From Phlebotomus papatasi (Eukaryota > Arthropoda > Insecta > Diptera > Psychodidae), in NCBI RefSeq assembly GCF_024763615.1, contig NC_077223.1, positions 92,070,627-92,134,626 on the forward strand: a stretch of DNA of 64,000 nt. The letters are read 5' to 3'. A program made the translations under genes and the position numbers. Shown here one piece after another: positions 13,010 through 24,130 of the stretch; position 1 is the first letter of the stretch, and each line of letters begins with the position of its first letter. Below the pieces are notes generated by a model, which did not search any database, was not told where the DNA came from, and worked only from the letters and a program-made list of their open reading frames with translations.

Positions 13010-13246
13010 AATGCTCTCAATTCTTCCAGTGTTCGTCAGAGGGATATTCCTCTTTCAAATTAAAAGAATCTGGGTTTTCTCCAAAGCTTTCAACCCTTGG
13101 TACGGGTCTTTCTCAGTGGGTCAATTTAGAAACTTTTGAAAATTTGAAAAACGTCTAACGTCTTTAATTCGTTTAATTCGAAAGATTCTTTTAATTTGAA
13201 AGAGGAATATCCTTCTGACGAACCCCGGAAGAATTGAGAGCATAAA
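13010..13246. mobile_element. 237-bp hairpin element
   Basis: ATGCTCTCAATTCTTCC and the sequence to about 13070 (GGATATTCCTCTTTCAAATT) are repeated as the complement at 13187-13246, giving arms of about 60 bp with few mismatches around a 115-bp loop. The interior is non-coding. This looks like a short foldback MITE; no target duplication could be fixed. Confidence 0.65.
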
Positions 13247-13599
13247 GTACCCGTCAGACTCCAAAAGAAAGAAAATGGTAAACTTTTCTTAGGGCTCCTT
13301 GATTTTATTATTGATTGTGAGAATTTATTAAACGTTTAATAATAAATAGAAGAAATGTCCCAAACGTTCTGCTCAGAGTAAGAGTCCCGTAATTTCTTTT
13401 ACATTTAAAAAGAAAAAACTTGACACAAAATTTTTAACACTCAATGCCTAATTTTAAACTTTAATTTTTTTTATCTCTAAATTAAGAATAAAAGTTAAAT
13501 TAAATATTTTCTTTTTTAACTAGTTGAACCTAAATTTAAGGATATGTTGAATTTGTTTTTGTATAATTCAAAATCAAAAATTTCATAATTGAATTTCTG

Positions 13600-13965
13600 A
13601 TAAGAAATAGTTTTCGGTTACGAGCCAGTTCATAACTGGTTGAAATTGGCTTAAGGTTGTCAGGAATTCCCAGACCTTTTCAACGAGCCCGAGCATTCAA
13701 CGGATAGGGGCTAAATTTCCACCAAAAAACAAGAAAAAATCGCATGCCGCGGTATCGAGTAATCCCAAAAAATATCGTTTTGGTAGGGAAGGAGAGGGGT
13801 GGGCGGAAAATGTGTGGCATCTTAATAGTTCCAGGGTCGACATATGGGGGGTCTCCCGAATATCCCAATCTATCTTAAACCGTTTGGGCTCTAGGCGTGG
13901 TAACAGCCGGACAGATAAACCCCCAGACGGACAAACAGTATAACGTCAAAAAAATTCGAAACTTC
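13600..13965 (-). repeat. GC-richer repeat family G, copy 1
   Basis: Read on the minus strand it is colinear with 62355-62800. Shared blocks include CTGTTTGTCCGTC, GCCCAAACGGTT-AAGATAG, a C-rich CCTCTCCTTC segment, GATTACTCGATA-like sequence and GGTTGAAAAGGTCT..GGAATTC. The block is visibly GC-richer than its surroundings. Class unknown; no TIR or coding frame was seen. The 62-codon frame on this strand is repeat-derived. Confidence 0.6.
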
Positions 13966-16746
13966 AAATTTCTAAAATTCTACCAAGGAGAGTAAGAAGT
14001 CGAAATTATATACATAACTAAAAATCGAGGGATTATACTGCTCTCTTTGCGGAGTTCCAGCCGTAAAGAAATTTTAAGGTCAGTAAATTTTAAAGAAAAT
14101 TGCTCTCTTATTTTAAAATGAGATATTTTGGAATGAAAATTCCAAAACGGGAATTCAATGTCATTTTGCTGATCAAATGAAAATTATAACTATATTTCTT
14201 GTATTTTAAGGACTTATTAATATGGTATATTAGAAGAATTCCTTAAGCAATTGGAGGATATGGCGATTAGGATTTAGGCCTAATTATCTTTTTATATTTA
14301 CATGAAAAAATTATTTTGCATTTTGGGGTTACGTCGAGCAAAATGCATGAAAAGGATATTCAACCATTGATACCTGGAGGAAACGAATATGTTTAAATTA
14401 TTGAGATAAGATTTTAATTATTTATTCTGTTCAATGTATTTACTTTTATAAAAAAATCATTTTATGTATCAGAGATTGATCAAAATAGATTTCAAGATGT
14501 GATACTTTAGTAAGGGGATTAGAAAATAAAATAAAGAAAATAAAGGATATTCAACTTTCGAACAATTATGTCTAAATGTTCTTGCTTCGACAGGACATAC
14601 CAAAATTGGAACAATGTCCTAGGCAATATTATTCCTTAAAATTTGTTCATTATTATTATACCAACCACTTTAATTTTTTCCTTCTTATATTTTCTCCTGT
14701 GACCTTTTACCCCTTTTACTGAAGGTTATCATTGGCAAACAAGTTACATTGCCGTATAACCTCTTATCCGTTTAGGAAATCTCTTCGTATAGGATAAAAA
14801 GTCCAATTAAAATAAAACAAACAACTTTTAAATTTGTTGTTCTTATCTAAAAGAAATTTATATCGTTAGCAATGCAAATTAGGATCTTATTTTGTAAGTA
14901 AAATTAAATAAAGTCTATTTGCATACCGTTGTCCTAGAACATGAATATATTTGGGATTAAATCCAAACTTTTGGCTTCTGTTAGTATAAGGTTAAGAAAG
15001 TTATTGAGTACTCTATTCTCACTGTATTTGTCCTGAAAGTTTTCTATCAACTTGATAGTAATAGCTGTTACAAGAAGAAACTATGTAGTTAAAAGCTTCA
15101 CTTGCAGAGAGATATGGTTAGGATGAGAATATTAACTGAATTGTTGTAATCAGAATTTGTAGAATATAGACTTAAAATTAAAGCACTCAAACTCTCACAT
15201 CTGGTGCCGCCTTATTATTTATGTTTCAAGGGGAAGTTTTGAACATTAAAATATTCTGTAACTTTGCGCGACCACGGAGGAACTTGTTCTACTACCACGT
15301 GAAATTCATTGTTATTTTCCGTCTGGATGAATGCAAATGTTTTCCAGGGTGGAAAATTTCACGACTCTGTTGGAAAACTCACCTATTTGGCAAGAGATTT
15401 TTCCAGTAATGTAACAAAAAAAAAACAGTCTCACTTTTCATACAAGTATGAACACTTCTGGGAGACGAAAGTGAGGAATGTTTTAAAAAATCCCCAATGG
15501 TGCATTTTTTACACATCGTTGATTTAATTAGGAGCTTGAAGAAGGAGAAAAAAAGGAAATTGCTTTAGTTTGGGATGGGGAAGACAGTGAAAAAGAGGAT
15601 GTATAAGGAGCTAAAATGGGATAAATTTACATTGGTGACAATATTGAAAATAGTCTTCCGAGTGAGTTCATTTTATTAACAACAATCTCATTTGGCGTCT
15701 AGAGAGGATTCCTGACAACCATTTCGAAGTACGATGAAAATTGTGTGTGGGGTGGAAGGAGGAAGGAAAAATGACAAGTCGACGGGAATTGAAATTAAAT
15801 GCAAATCTCTCTATATTTCAATCTCAATTTTATCTCATGACACATATTATGTACTTTTGGGGAAGTATGTGGAAATTTTCAATTTGTCAGTTATGTGCAC
15901 ACGATTGAATTACAACGACCAAATGATTCGTTTTGTTACGCACAAAACCATGAAAATAAGGGTTGAAAGGGAAAGAGAGGTGTGTTTTTGCTTTTGTTGG
16001 GAAGGATGAGGAAAATGAGTGAAAACTGCTTTGCATGAAATTGACGCTTGATTCTGAGAATTTAACCCCCTCAAATGCGGTTGGTTGTTGTTCTACCTAA
16101 AAGCATTTTCTGCCCATTCTTCCTCTCGTGGTTGTGATACTGCGAAAGGCGCCTGGTGAAAGTTTTCGTGCGATAACAACATAACGACTTTCAGCCTCTA
16201 ATGACTACATGGCAGTAGGGAAATTGGGGGATGCAAGGGGGAAACTTGAAGGGGATGGTGGAACTTTTAATGTATATATGAAAAACGTCGAGGACGAAAC
16301 GGAAGTTCATGTGAAAAGCTTAGGACTTCATACCACATTTTGTTTCTAAAGTGTCCAAATGGTAAAAGGGCACAGACTTGTTGGTGTTTTCATTGTGAAA
16401 CTAACACTTTCAGGCGAATATGGGTCCAGTAATGTCATAGTGACATAATTTGAGATACGAAAAGTTTTTATTGTGATTTCACGGTGAGAGAACATGGAAT
16501 GGAAAAGTTCGAATCGGAGAGAAGAAAGTTTAAAACTTAGTTCAAATGAATAGAAGGGATTTATTTAGATTTTTTTTTTACATTTTAAGGTTTATGCACA
16601 TGACACAGACAGGTGACAACAACTTCTTTTTATAGATTTTAATTTGGCAGAACTTTACTAAAGGCCCATTATTTTCTCTGACTAGAGCTAGAAAGCTTTC
16701 AAAGGTTTCAAAGCATTCGGAGCTTTAGCTTATAAGAAACTGATTA
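13966..16746. other. non-coding DNA, no feature recognised
   Basis: No conserved ORF, RNA gene or clear repeat. The small ORFs at 15221-16009 lack family motifs. Confidence 0.5.
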
Positions 16747-17173
16747 GGGTAAGTGTGCCCAATTCCGGCCAGCTTGCAATTTCGGCCACCTTTTTTGTTC
16801 CTCGAATTTCCATGAATTTTTAGTTTTTACATACTCTAGAGATTATACAATGGAAAAGAATAACAAAAAATGTAGCTTCGACAAACGAGATGACGTGAAA
16901 AAGGCATTGGAAGAATTCCTGAAGGGCAAGGAACTATGAGAATGAAGGTGGCCGAAATAGGGCACCAAAGTTATGTCTACATTTTTATTCATTTTAAAAT
17001 GTATTAAGAATGATTTTAGAGTAAATAAAGACGATAAACTGTCTACAAGGTTTTAAGCAACACTCCTTAAGTAGAAAGAATGAAAAAAATCAATTTCCAT
17101 TAAAGATATTACATTTCAAACTTGAGACTTTGGCGCTTGCATGCAACTATGCCGAAATTTGGCACACTTACCC
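16747..17173 (+). mobile_element. MITE with GGGTAAGTGTGCC TIR, complete copy
   Basis: The ends GGGTAAGTGTGCC and GGCACACTTACCC are perfect inverted repeats, flanked by TA (16745-16746 and 17174-17175). It is 427 bp and non-coding. The TA duplication suggests mobilisation by a Tc1/mariner/pogo-type transposase. It is the reference for copies at 2800-3114 and 63816-64000. Confidence 0.8.
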
Positions 17174-17281
17174 TAAGTATTTATTTGAATATTAGCTTAA
17201 CTCTATTCTAGTTATTTTTTTTAATGTGTACTTGGCCCTTAAGCTTCACCCATAAGGATTTTTTTGTCACTCCCTCTTTAA

Positions 17282-17528
17282 CACTGAGAGAAATCCGAAA
17301 AAGTAAAAATAACATTCTGGAAATGTTTATTTTACCCTGCAGTATTGATCTGAAATCGGTGTAAATATTTCTCTTTTTAGGTGTATTATGGGTTAAAGTT
17401 ACCCTTCTTCATGTTAATTTTACCCTTGAAAAGGTGTAAAATTAACATTAAAAAATGTTAATATATTTTTACATCTAAAAAGTGTTAAAGTTATCATGGT
17501 TAATCTTACCCCCGTTTTTTCCTCACTG
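17282..17528 (-). mobile_element. CACTGAGA MITE, copy 2 (AA duplication)
   Basis: A 247-bp copy in reverse orientation. It starts CACTGAGAGAAATCCGAAAA and ends GTTTTTTCCTCACTG, with AA on each side. Colinear with copies at 8723, 21683 and 28538. Confidence 0.85.
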
Positions 17529-17642
17529 AAATGTAAAGTTTAAAATTTTCAGTTCTTACTTCATTTTTTTCCCATCTCTTTGGCAATAAATGGATATCCC
17601 GATGATTTTATGATACATTCCAGGATTAAAACTATCCATATA

Positions 17643-17852
17643 GGGGGAAGTGAGGCACCTTTTAATGCGGGGCAGCTTTAAAATTGGTATTTTTCACCTA
17701 TTTTGAAATAAAATTGAGCCTTGTCGTGTTATAATTTAGCTGCACTGATTGAGAAGCTAAATTACATTGAGATATGGCTCAGTTCCATTTAAACATAGGA
17801 GAAAAATCCTAATTTCAAGGGTGCCCCATTTTAAAGGTGCCCCACTTCCCCC
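17643..17852. mobile_element. 210-bp MITE with GGGGGAAGTG ends
   Basis: GGGGGAAGTGAGGCACCTTTT on the left is matched by AAAGGTGCCCCACTTCCCCC (about 17833-17852) on the right, flanked by TA on both sides. The interior is non-coding; the GGTGCCCC motif recurs inside at 17820. Confidence 0.75.
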
Positions 17853-18994
17853 TACTCACTTTTTGACTTCTTTGAAATTGGAAAAGTTCGGCTTAACAAA
17901 AACCATGTGCAGTCGATCGGAACAAGTGGTTATCAGAAAGGTCAAGTCTAGAGAGAATACGACAGGGGCGGTAGGGCATCCGAATTCTGCGTTTTGATGT
18001 TGACCTGGACTGTAAAAATTCAATGCCACGGAACATAGTCGTGTTACGATCCAAAGTTGTTGCTAACAGTTCCTATTAATAGTTTTGCTCAATTTTAGTA
18101 GCTTATAATCCATAATTCCTCATTAGTCCCTCCAATTGATTAGCATTGCCTTTAGATGCTTGTAAATATTTGACCGTATTGCCAATTTTGATCTTCTACT
18201 AGGAAAAAACTACAATATTTTTTGTGTTTCGGATATTCGAACAATACCTATTTCTTATTGCCTGTACTATTGCGATGCTGAAAAATCGCTTTTATGCCGC
18301 TCACAAATTTTGGAAGTGGATTTTTTCTGATAATATTTTATCGAGATTCGTTTACTGCCCTTGAAAACTAAAATTATAATCCAGAAATGCTTACAGATCG
18401 GCGCCATAAATTGTTTTTGGTCTTTTGGTTCTTTACGTCAAAGTCACCATTTCTAAAGCGTTTAACCAATTTTCTCGGGTTATTTTCGATGGTAAATATT
18501 TTCCGTAGATATCTTTAATCGAACAACATGATAAACCTGAGAACGGCGGGTTTCAAGTTGAGGGGCTAGCCTAGTGTATATATCATAGATCTCAATTATA
18601 AAGCCAAAGAGAAGCAATTTGTGAATTATTTTAATAATAGATTTTGATTGGCACATCTATCTTAAAACTATATCTAAAAAATTTGCTTATGAGCTGAATA
18701 AGATTTCTTCGGTTATGTTACAATCGTTACACTTTTAAATTAAATTGGGCTAGGCTCGCCCAGCGAGCACCAAATGCTAACCGATTTCAATTCAGCTGAA
18801 AATATTTTTATTTGCAGCTGAATTCTGCCAACCTTAAACGAAAATTCGCGAGGCAGTGGAGCTGTTTCCTTATATTTGGTTAGTACTTTTTGTTCGGCGG
18901 CTGCTGACCAGTTAGCACATTTTTTCTGATTGATTTAGCAAAATTATGTTGAACACTGTTGCGGTTAATCGTACATTTTGCACTTTTATCTATA

Positions 18995-19226
18995 GGGTAA
19001 AGTGGTACAAGTTGGACAAATCGTACAATTTGGACAGGGCTTTTTTTCTTGATAAATTTAGTGTTTAATTTTTATTTGTATATTTTTAATGCTTTAGTTT
19101 TATAATTTGGTTCCTTGTGCTTAAAAACAAATTTTGTATTGTATTTATTAAGAAAAAGGCATGTCCAACTTGTACCGGCGAATTGTCCAACTTGTAACAC
19201 TATGTCCAACTTATATCACTTTACCG
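18995..19226. mobile_element. 232-bp MITE with GGGTAAAGTG ends
   Basis: GGGTAAAGTGGTACAAGTTG at the left and CCAACTTATATCACTTTACC at the right are inverted repeats, and internal TGTCCAACTTGTA repeats extend them. TA flanks both sides. Non-coding. Confidence 0.75.
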
Positions 19227-21682
19227 TATGTTTTTAATCATTGAATTGTTTTAGATGTGTTGATGTGGTGGGTTAAATTATACATTTCATATCAACATGA
19301 ACTTTGAAGATTATTCTCCGGTTAAGTGCCTTACAATGTGTGATATTTTCTAAATTATTTTGTGCATTTAACCGCAAAAGTAATAGAATCAAAATTGACT
19401 TTAATTTGAGTGAAATAGTTTTACTGGAAAATTGCAGACAATTATGGGAAGTGTGAAAAAGCTCTTTCTATCTTACTTTTCCGGTAGAGCTTTCAAAGTT
19501 AAGTGCTCTTGTCGTCTGTTTCAATTATCTCAAATGGAAACTGCATTAAAGTTTTCAAACAGCGATTGTAAGACCTTTTCTCGAAAAACTCTGCAGGAAT
19601 TTTGTGGTTATTGAATTAGCAACTCAGTGTGAGATTAATAGAAATGAGAGAAATGTTAATGAATTTTCATGAAAGTTGAAAGAATATATAATTATTATGT
19701 ATTGTTGTGGTTGTAAAAATTATTCACATATGATGTTTTGCCGACAATGTTTCATGCTCACCAAGCATTTAATTTGAAGATAATGTGAATATTCTTTTAA
19801 TGAAATCTATCGATTATTCTTAACTTCTTTAGTACCAATAATAATTCGTATCTGAGCATGGGGCATCAAAATGCAATGTAGTAAAGATTGTATGATTTGT
19901 AATTTAGACTCTATATATGGTTGAGTCTATCGAAAAAGTAACTCAACTAATGGACTTTTTATAGGTTGTACTGAGAGTAAACGTGCTGTGAAAGAGAAAA
20001 GCTGGGTAAGACGGAGCTTTTTTTTTCTTGCTTGGGGCTTTTGACCGATAAACATTTACTGTAGGTGTTGTGTAAGAAAAATCATTTTCGGTGGAATAAA
20101 AGTGGGAGAAAATTGCTTAATTTTAACATAAAATACGCGATTTGAATGGAAGATGTGAATGAAATAATCTCGTCATGGGCAATTTTTGAATTCCAATTTA
20201 CCAATTACTTTTTCTACTTTATCTTCCTGTAAAAATCGGTAGAATCATCGTTTTGTAATTTAGTGAAGAGGAGGTTTAATAAAAAAATGCTGATGTTGCG
20301 ACAAGAAAAAATAAATCTAATAAATATCAAATTCACCTTCGAGATTTTTGAGTCACTTTTGGTGGTTCAAGAAAAAAAAAACTCATCATCTTTTTCTGGG
20401 TGGTGCTTCTGGGATATCGAATGTCTCTCTGTATTAACACTTCTGCACCTTGAGCCCAAGAAGATCACGGTGATCGGGAGGCAAGAGCAACAGACGGAGA
20501 GAGAATTTGTCGGTAAGATAGCAAAAACCATTGAGTTTCATTGAGGCGTAAAATTAAATTTAGTCTCCAAATGCAACCCATTCGGACGTAAAACTTTAGT
20601 CTTACACGTTTTCTGCTTTAATTTATATTCCTTCGTGGGCAATAGATTTTAAATTCTGTCTCACTCTAGTCTGTGCTGTTATTATGCCCTTCCTCTAACC
20701 CGCCCAAGCTTCACTTACTGGTAGCACAATTTTTATCACTCTATTTGAGCTTCGTTGGAAATTTCAGCGAACATGGCATATGTGGAATGACTATTTTCGG
20801 AACGACCATAACCTCTTGTCAGTACGTAGCCAATAAATTCAAAATTGAAAGCCTTATCTCTATCGAACTGGACTTTTTCACTGTACTACTGTTGTATTTT
20901 TCCTAGGGAGAGCTTTTAGTGTTTCTTGACTGGGAACAATTGCTTTCCTTCTGCTCAGCACAATGCTCTACCTCTGGGCGGATGGAGAGAAATGGAAGAA
21001 TAATGTCAGCTGTGGTATTGTCTAAGGTTCTGACTACATACATAAATATGTTTTTGCCTCTGTGGTATGCCAAAAGGAGCTTTCGATGCACCTGGCGCCA
21101 TCACCGATTGTTGGCGCGAATGTTTACACGAAGAGGCATTATGATGCAAGTTACACAATTACTGAAATTGTTTTATACATCTTTTTTCTCCTCTATTTCT
21201 TCGGTGTTCTCTTTTACATCTCAACACACCTGTGAATATGTCGCCTTTGATGCTGGTATGGGATGCTTTAAGGGGGGAGGAACGGCGGAAGAAGAAGAAT
21301 GCTTCAGTGATGCTGAAGGTGAATTTGCCGACTCAGCCCATTCACCTAACTGCAATGGCTTTAGTAAAAATTCTCTTGACTTATTCTTTTCAGTGTTATT
21401 CTTCAAACGAAGAAAGCAGTATTGTTCAAATACTATTTCCAGACATATTTGCAAGTAGTTTACGGTAAATAATTAGACTTTCAAACGGCTATGAGATTAG
21501 CAATACAAATTTCTTACGCTCATTCATTTAAATCAATAGACACCTTTCAGTTACTCTTCGACAGCCGTGAATAAGAGATAGGCAAGCTTTTTAATTTTTG
21601 TTGAACTTATCAAAATAGAAGAAAAATTCCCAAGGCAGAAGAATGTTTAATACGTCGTGATTTCAATTCTTATTCATAACAA
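19227..21682. other. non-coding DNA with a longer chance ORF
   Basis: 20919-21458 is open for 179 codons from a TTG, but it has no recognisable motif, no convincing ATG context, and competing open frames on both strands. The surrounding 20540-21460 is less AT-rich than average. I do not call a gene. Confidence 0.4.
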
Positions 21683-21936
21683 CACTGAGAAAAAAAAGAG
21701 GGTGCGATTAACTTTTTTTCCTCATAACTTTAACACTTGTTAGGTGTAAAAATATATCAACATTTTTTAATGTTAATTTTACACCTTTTTAAGGGTAAAA
21801 TTAACATGAAAAAGTGTAACTTTAACCCCCAGTACACCTAAAAAGAGTAATATTTACACCGATTTCGGATCAATACTGCAGGGTAAAATTAACATTTCCG
21901 GAATGTTATTTTAACTTTTTCGGATTTCTCTCAGTG
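21683..21936 (+). mobile_element. CACTGAGA MITE, copy 3 (AA duplication)
   Basis: A 254-bp copy, ends CACTGAGAAAAAAAAGAG and GGATTTCTCTCAGTG, flanked by AA. It is strongly similar to the copies at 8723 and 28538. Confidence 0.88.
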
Positions 21937-22430
21937 AATATTCTCTATTTTATACTTGATTTTCTTCCTGATTTCACATTTTTTCTAAACTCAAAATTTT
22001 TCTAGTTGATCCCAAAATTATATTTTTGAAATTATTTGTGGTAATCAGAACAAAATTATTAATTCAAATTTCATCTTTTCTCTTCAACGACGTATTATTC
22101 GCCGGACTAGGGCTGATGATCATCTTCTGCTGAAGAATGAAATAGAGGGTCCTACGGAGGCTGTGTAATAGGGCATTCAGACTGGAGCTTTATCCCAGTT
22201 CCCGAAGGTTTCGAAATTATACAATAAGAAATTTTTGGGTATCATTTTTGTCTTTAAAATCCAATTCCTAGCCAAAATTTTTCCAAAAATCTTATCTGAC
22301 AAGGAACATATAACTAAGCCTTTATATCGAAGTACGATAAATTTATCGTTCTTAAATTATAATTTTTCTTCAATTACACTCAAAGAAAAACCTGATTTCT
22401 TGGATAATTTAATCTTATCATTATACTCCG

Positions 22431-22712
22431 TGGGCACTCAATGGGTAAAGTGATAGAGCACTCGCTCTATGATGCAAGTGTCCCGGGTTCGACTCCCCTT
22501 TGAGTCACCAGGAATTTTTCTGGCGTTAAAGGTGTTCGGATTGCATCCAGTGAGCTTCACTGCACTTGATTCTACGGGCATGGGACTGACAATCTCATGC
22601 CGTACAAGAAAAAAATAATAATACATGTCTAGAAATCCCCTTGCGGGAAGGCCTTGTTCCTTCATGGAATGTTGCGCCAGCATTGTTATTATTATTATAA
22701 TTATTATTATTC
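22431..22712 (+). mobile_element. tRNA-derived SINE, full-length copy
   Basis: The head (22435-22508) is tRNA-like. Acceptor arms CACTCAA/TTGAGTC pair at six of seven positions. An A box TGGGTAAAGTGATAGAGCA, a B box GGGTTCGACTCC and an encoded ACCA follow. An unrelated body of about 170 bp follows, then an (ATT)n tail (22680-22711). Internal RNA polymerase III promoter boxes would drive transcription. The T stem has mismatches, so it is not a working tRNA gene. Further copies lie at 2750-2787 and 60303-60436. Confidence 0.8.
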
Positions 22713-23183
22713 CCTGCACATTTTAACTGTGATTCTGGATTTTTTTTTACAAATGTATTTTTTCTCAGAATTTTTATTAGGCATCGAATAAATGAGAAGT
22801 AAAAAAAAATAAAAAAAATTGGTCAGCAAAAAATTAAAAATCAGCAGTAAAAAATAAAAAAAGTGATCAGTGCTTTTACTGCTCATTTTTAATTTTTTAC
22901 TGACCAAATTTTAATTTTTACTGACCACATTGAATATTTTTACTGATCATTTCGAATTATTTGTCGACCAGTTTTTATGTTTTACTCTTCTTTTTTTCAA
23001 TTTTTATTATATGATATTTTAATTAGGAAGATATTTTCTTTAATGCTTTTTATTCTTCTAAAATATATATTTTAAAATTTTGGATTATTTAGAGTGCATA
23101 AAAATCCGATTCTCGTAGACGATTAAAAAACTATAAGAACGTTCAAATCTAAGATATTTTTTTTACAGGAGTATGATTAATAA
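22713..23183. other. A/T-simple DNA with repeated ACTGACCA motifs
   Basis: 22795-22985 is low-complexity A/T sequence in which TTTTTACTGACCA or its complement (TGGTCAG/TGATCAG) occurs several times at 20-40 bp spacing on both strands, giving a loose palindrome around 22880. No coding potential. Confidence 0.45.
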
Positions 23184-23463
23184 TGCTATTCTAATGAAAA
23201 AATAAAAATAAAAAGGGAAAATCTTTCTCCTGATCATTTTTTAGTACATGGCTGTTCTCATGTCTCTCAGGTACTTCTACATTATCGACTTTCTTATCGT
23301 GTTTACTCGTTGTGTTTTCGTCGTGTTCTAAAACAACCAAAATAGTCAGGACAAAAACGAACAGCATGAAAAGTCGATAACGCAGAAGAACATGAGAACA
23401 GTTGTGTACTAAAAAAAAGTTTAGGAAAAAGATGTCCTCTTTTCATTTTTATTGGAATAGCAT
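23184..23463. mobile_element. short foldback element, copy A
   Basis: The ends ATGCTATTCTAATGAAAAA and TTTTTATTGGAATAGCAT are inverted. A second inner inverted pair surrounds ATTATCGACTTTCTTATC / AAAAGTCGATAACGCAGAAG, so much of the 280 bp folds on itself. Copies B (26622) and C (26936) share both the ends and the inner arms. Confidence 0.7.
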
Positions 23464-23559
23464 CATAAACGTAAAAATCGTGAAATGGGTCCGTTGCAAA
23501 TATTGAGGTCCGGAAAGAGTTGAAATATTTTCTTTTATAGGATTATAATCTCCTTTTGG

Positions 23560-24130
23560 GCATCATAAATTTACTGTCTACTGTTATTATGTTCGTTTCT
23601 AATGGGTCACTCATCATCAGGCGTATAGTCTCTATCCCATCTTGCTGATCTGAAGGTACCTTTGTCCTTCGAACAATAGAGGTGCTGGAGTCCTTCATTT
23701 TGAATCCATTGCCTAAGGACTTCACCGTTTTCATCGTTTTCTTTGTAGCCCCAATCTGTACAATGGCTGTTAAAATCTGCATGTATACAGGGATGTGGAA
23801 ATCTTGGAATGGGTGATAAGGGCCAACTTTCATTTGGAGATTTATAGACATTCACAATATTGACACCGGATACATTCAATACAATTATTTCAATATTGTT
23901 AAGAGATGTAGCGAGAAGAACTTTAATATCGTTTAGGTCATTTTGTGCATAGGTGGCTACACCATGTATACCTACTATTTACCGCCGCTACTAATTTGTA
24001 CCGGGGATTTGTCCTCTCCTTAAGATCATCATTATCCTTGATGTGTGTTTCTTGTAGGGCTATGATATTGATGTCTTTGCATTGCAGAATCCTGGAAAGG
24101 TACTAGCATTTTGATTGCGATATGCCCTCA
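23560..24130 (-). pseudogene. non-LTR retrotransposon endonuclease fragment
   Basis: On the minus strand, split over frames, one finds in order: NIIALQETHI (the APE endonuclease motif with catalytic Glu), NIVNVYKSPNESW, DFNSHCTDWGY and GTFRSARWDRDYTPDD. These are the characteristic blocks of the apurinic-like endonuclease of Jockey/LOA-type elements, in the right order and spacing. Several frameshifts and stops separate them, and neither gag nor reverse transcriptase is recognisable nearby. This is a dead fragment. The clade is not resolved by eye. Confidence 0.75.

Noticed and set aside
13680..13868. 62-codon minus-strand ORF
   Set aside because: Lies in repeat family G, and the corresponding stretch at 62355-62985 does not preserve the frame.
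20919..21458. 179-codon ORF as a gene
   Set aside because: Opens with TTG, lacks any motif, and overlaps open frames on both strands; most likely chance in a less AT-rich patch.
22435..22508. Functional tRNA gene
   Set aside because: T-stem mismatches, enlarged anticodon loop, encoded CCA and attached repetitive body show it is a SINE head.
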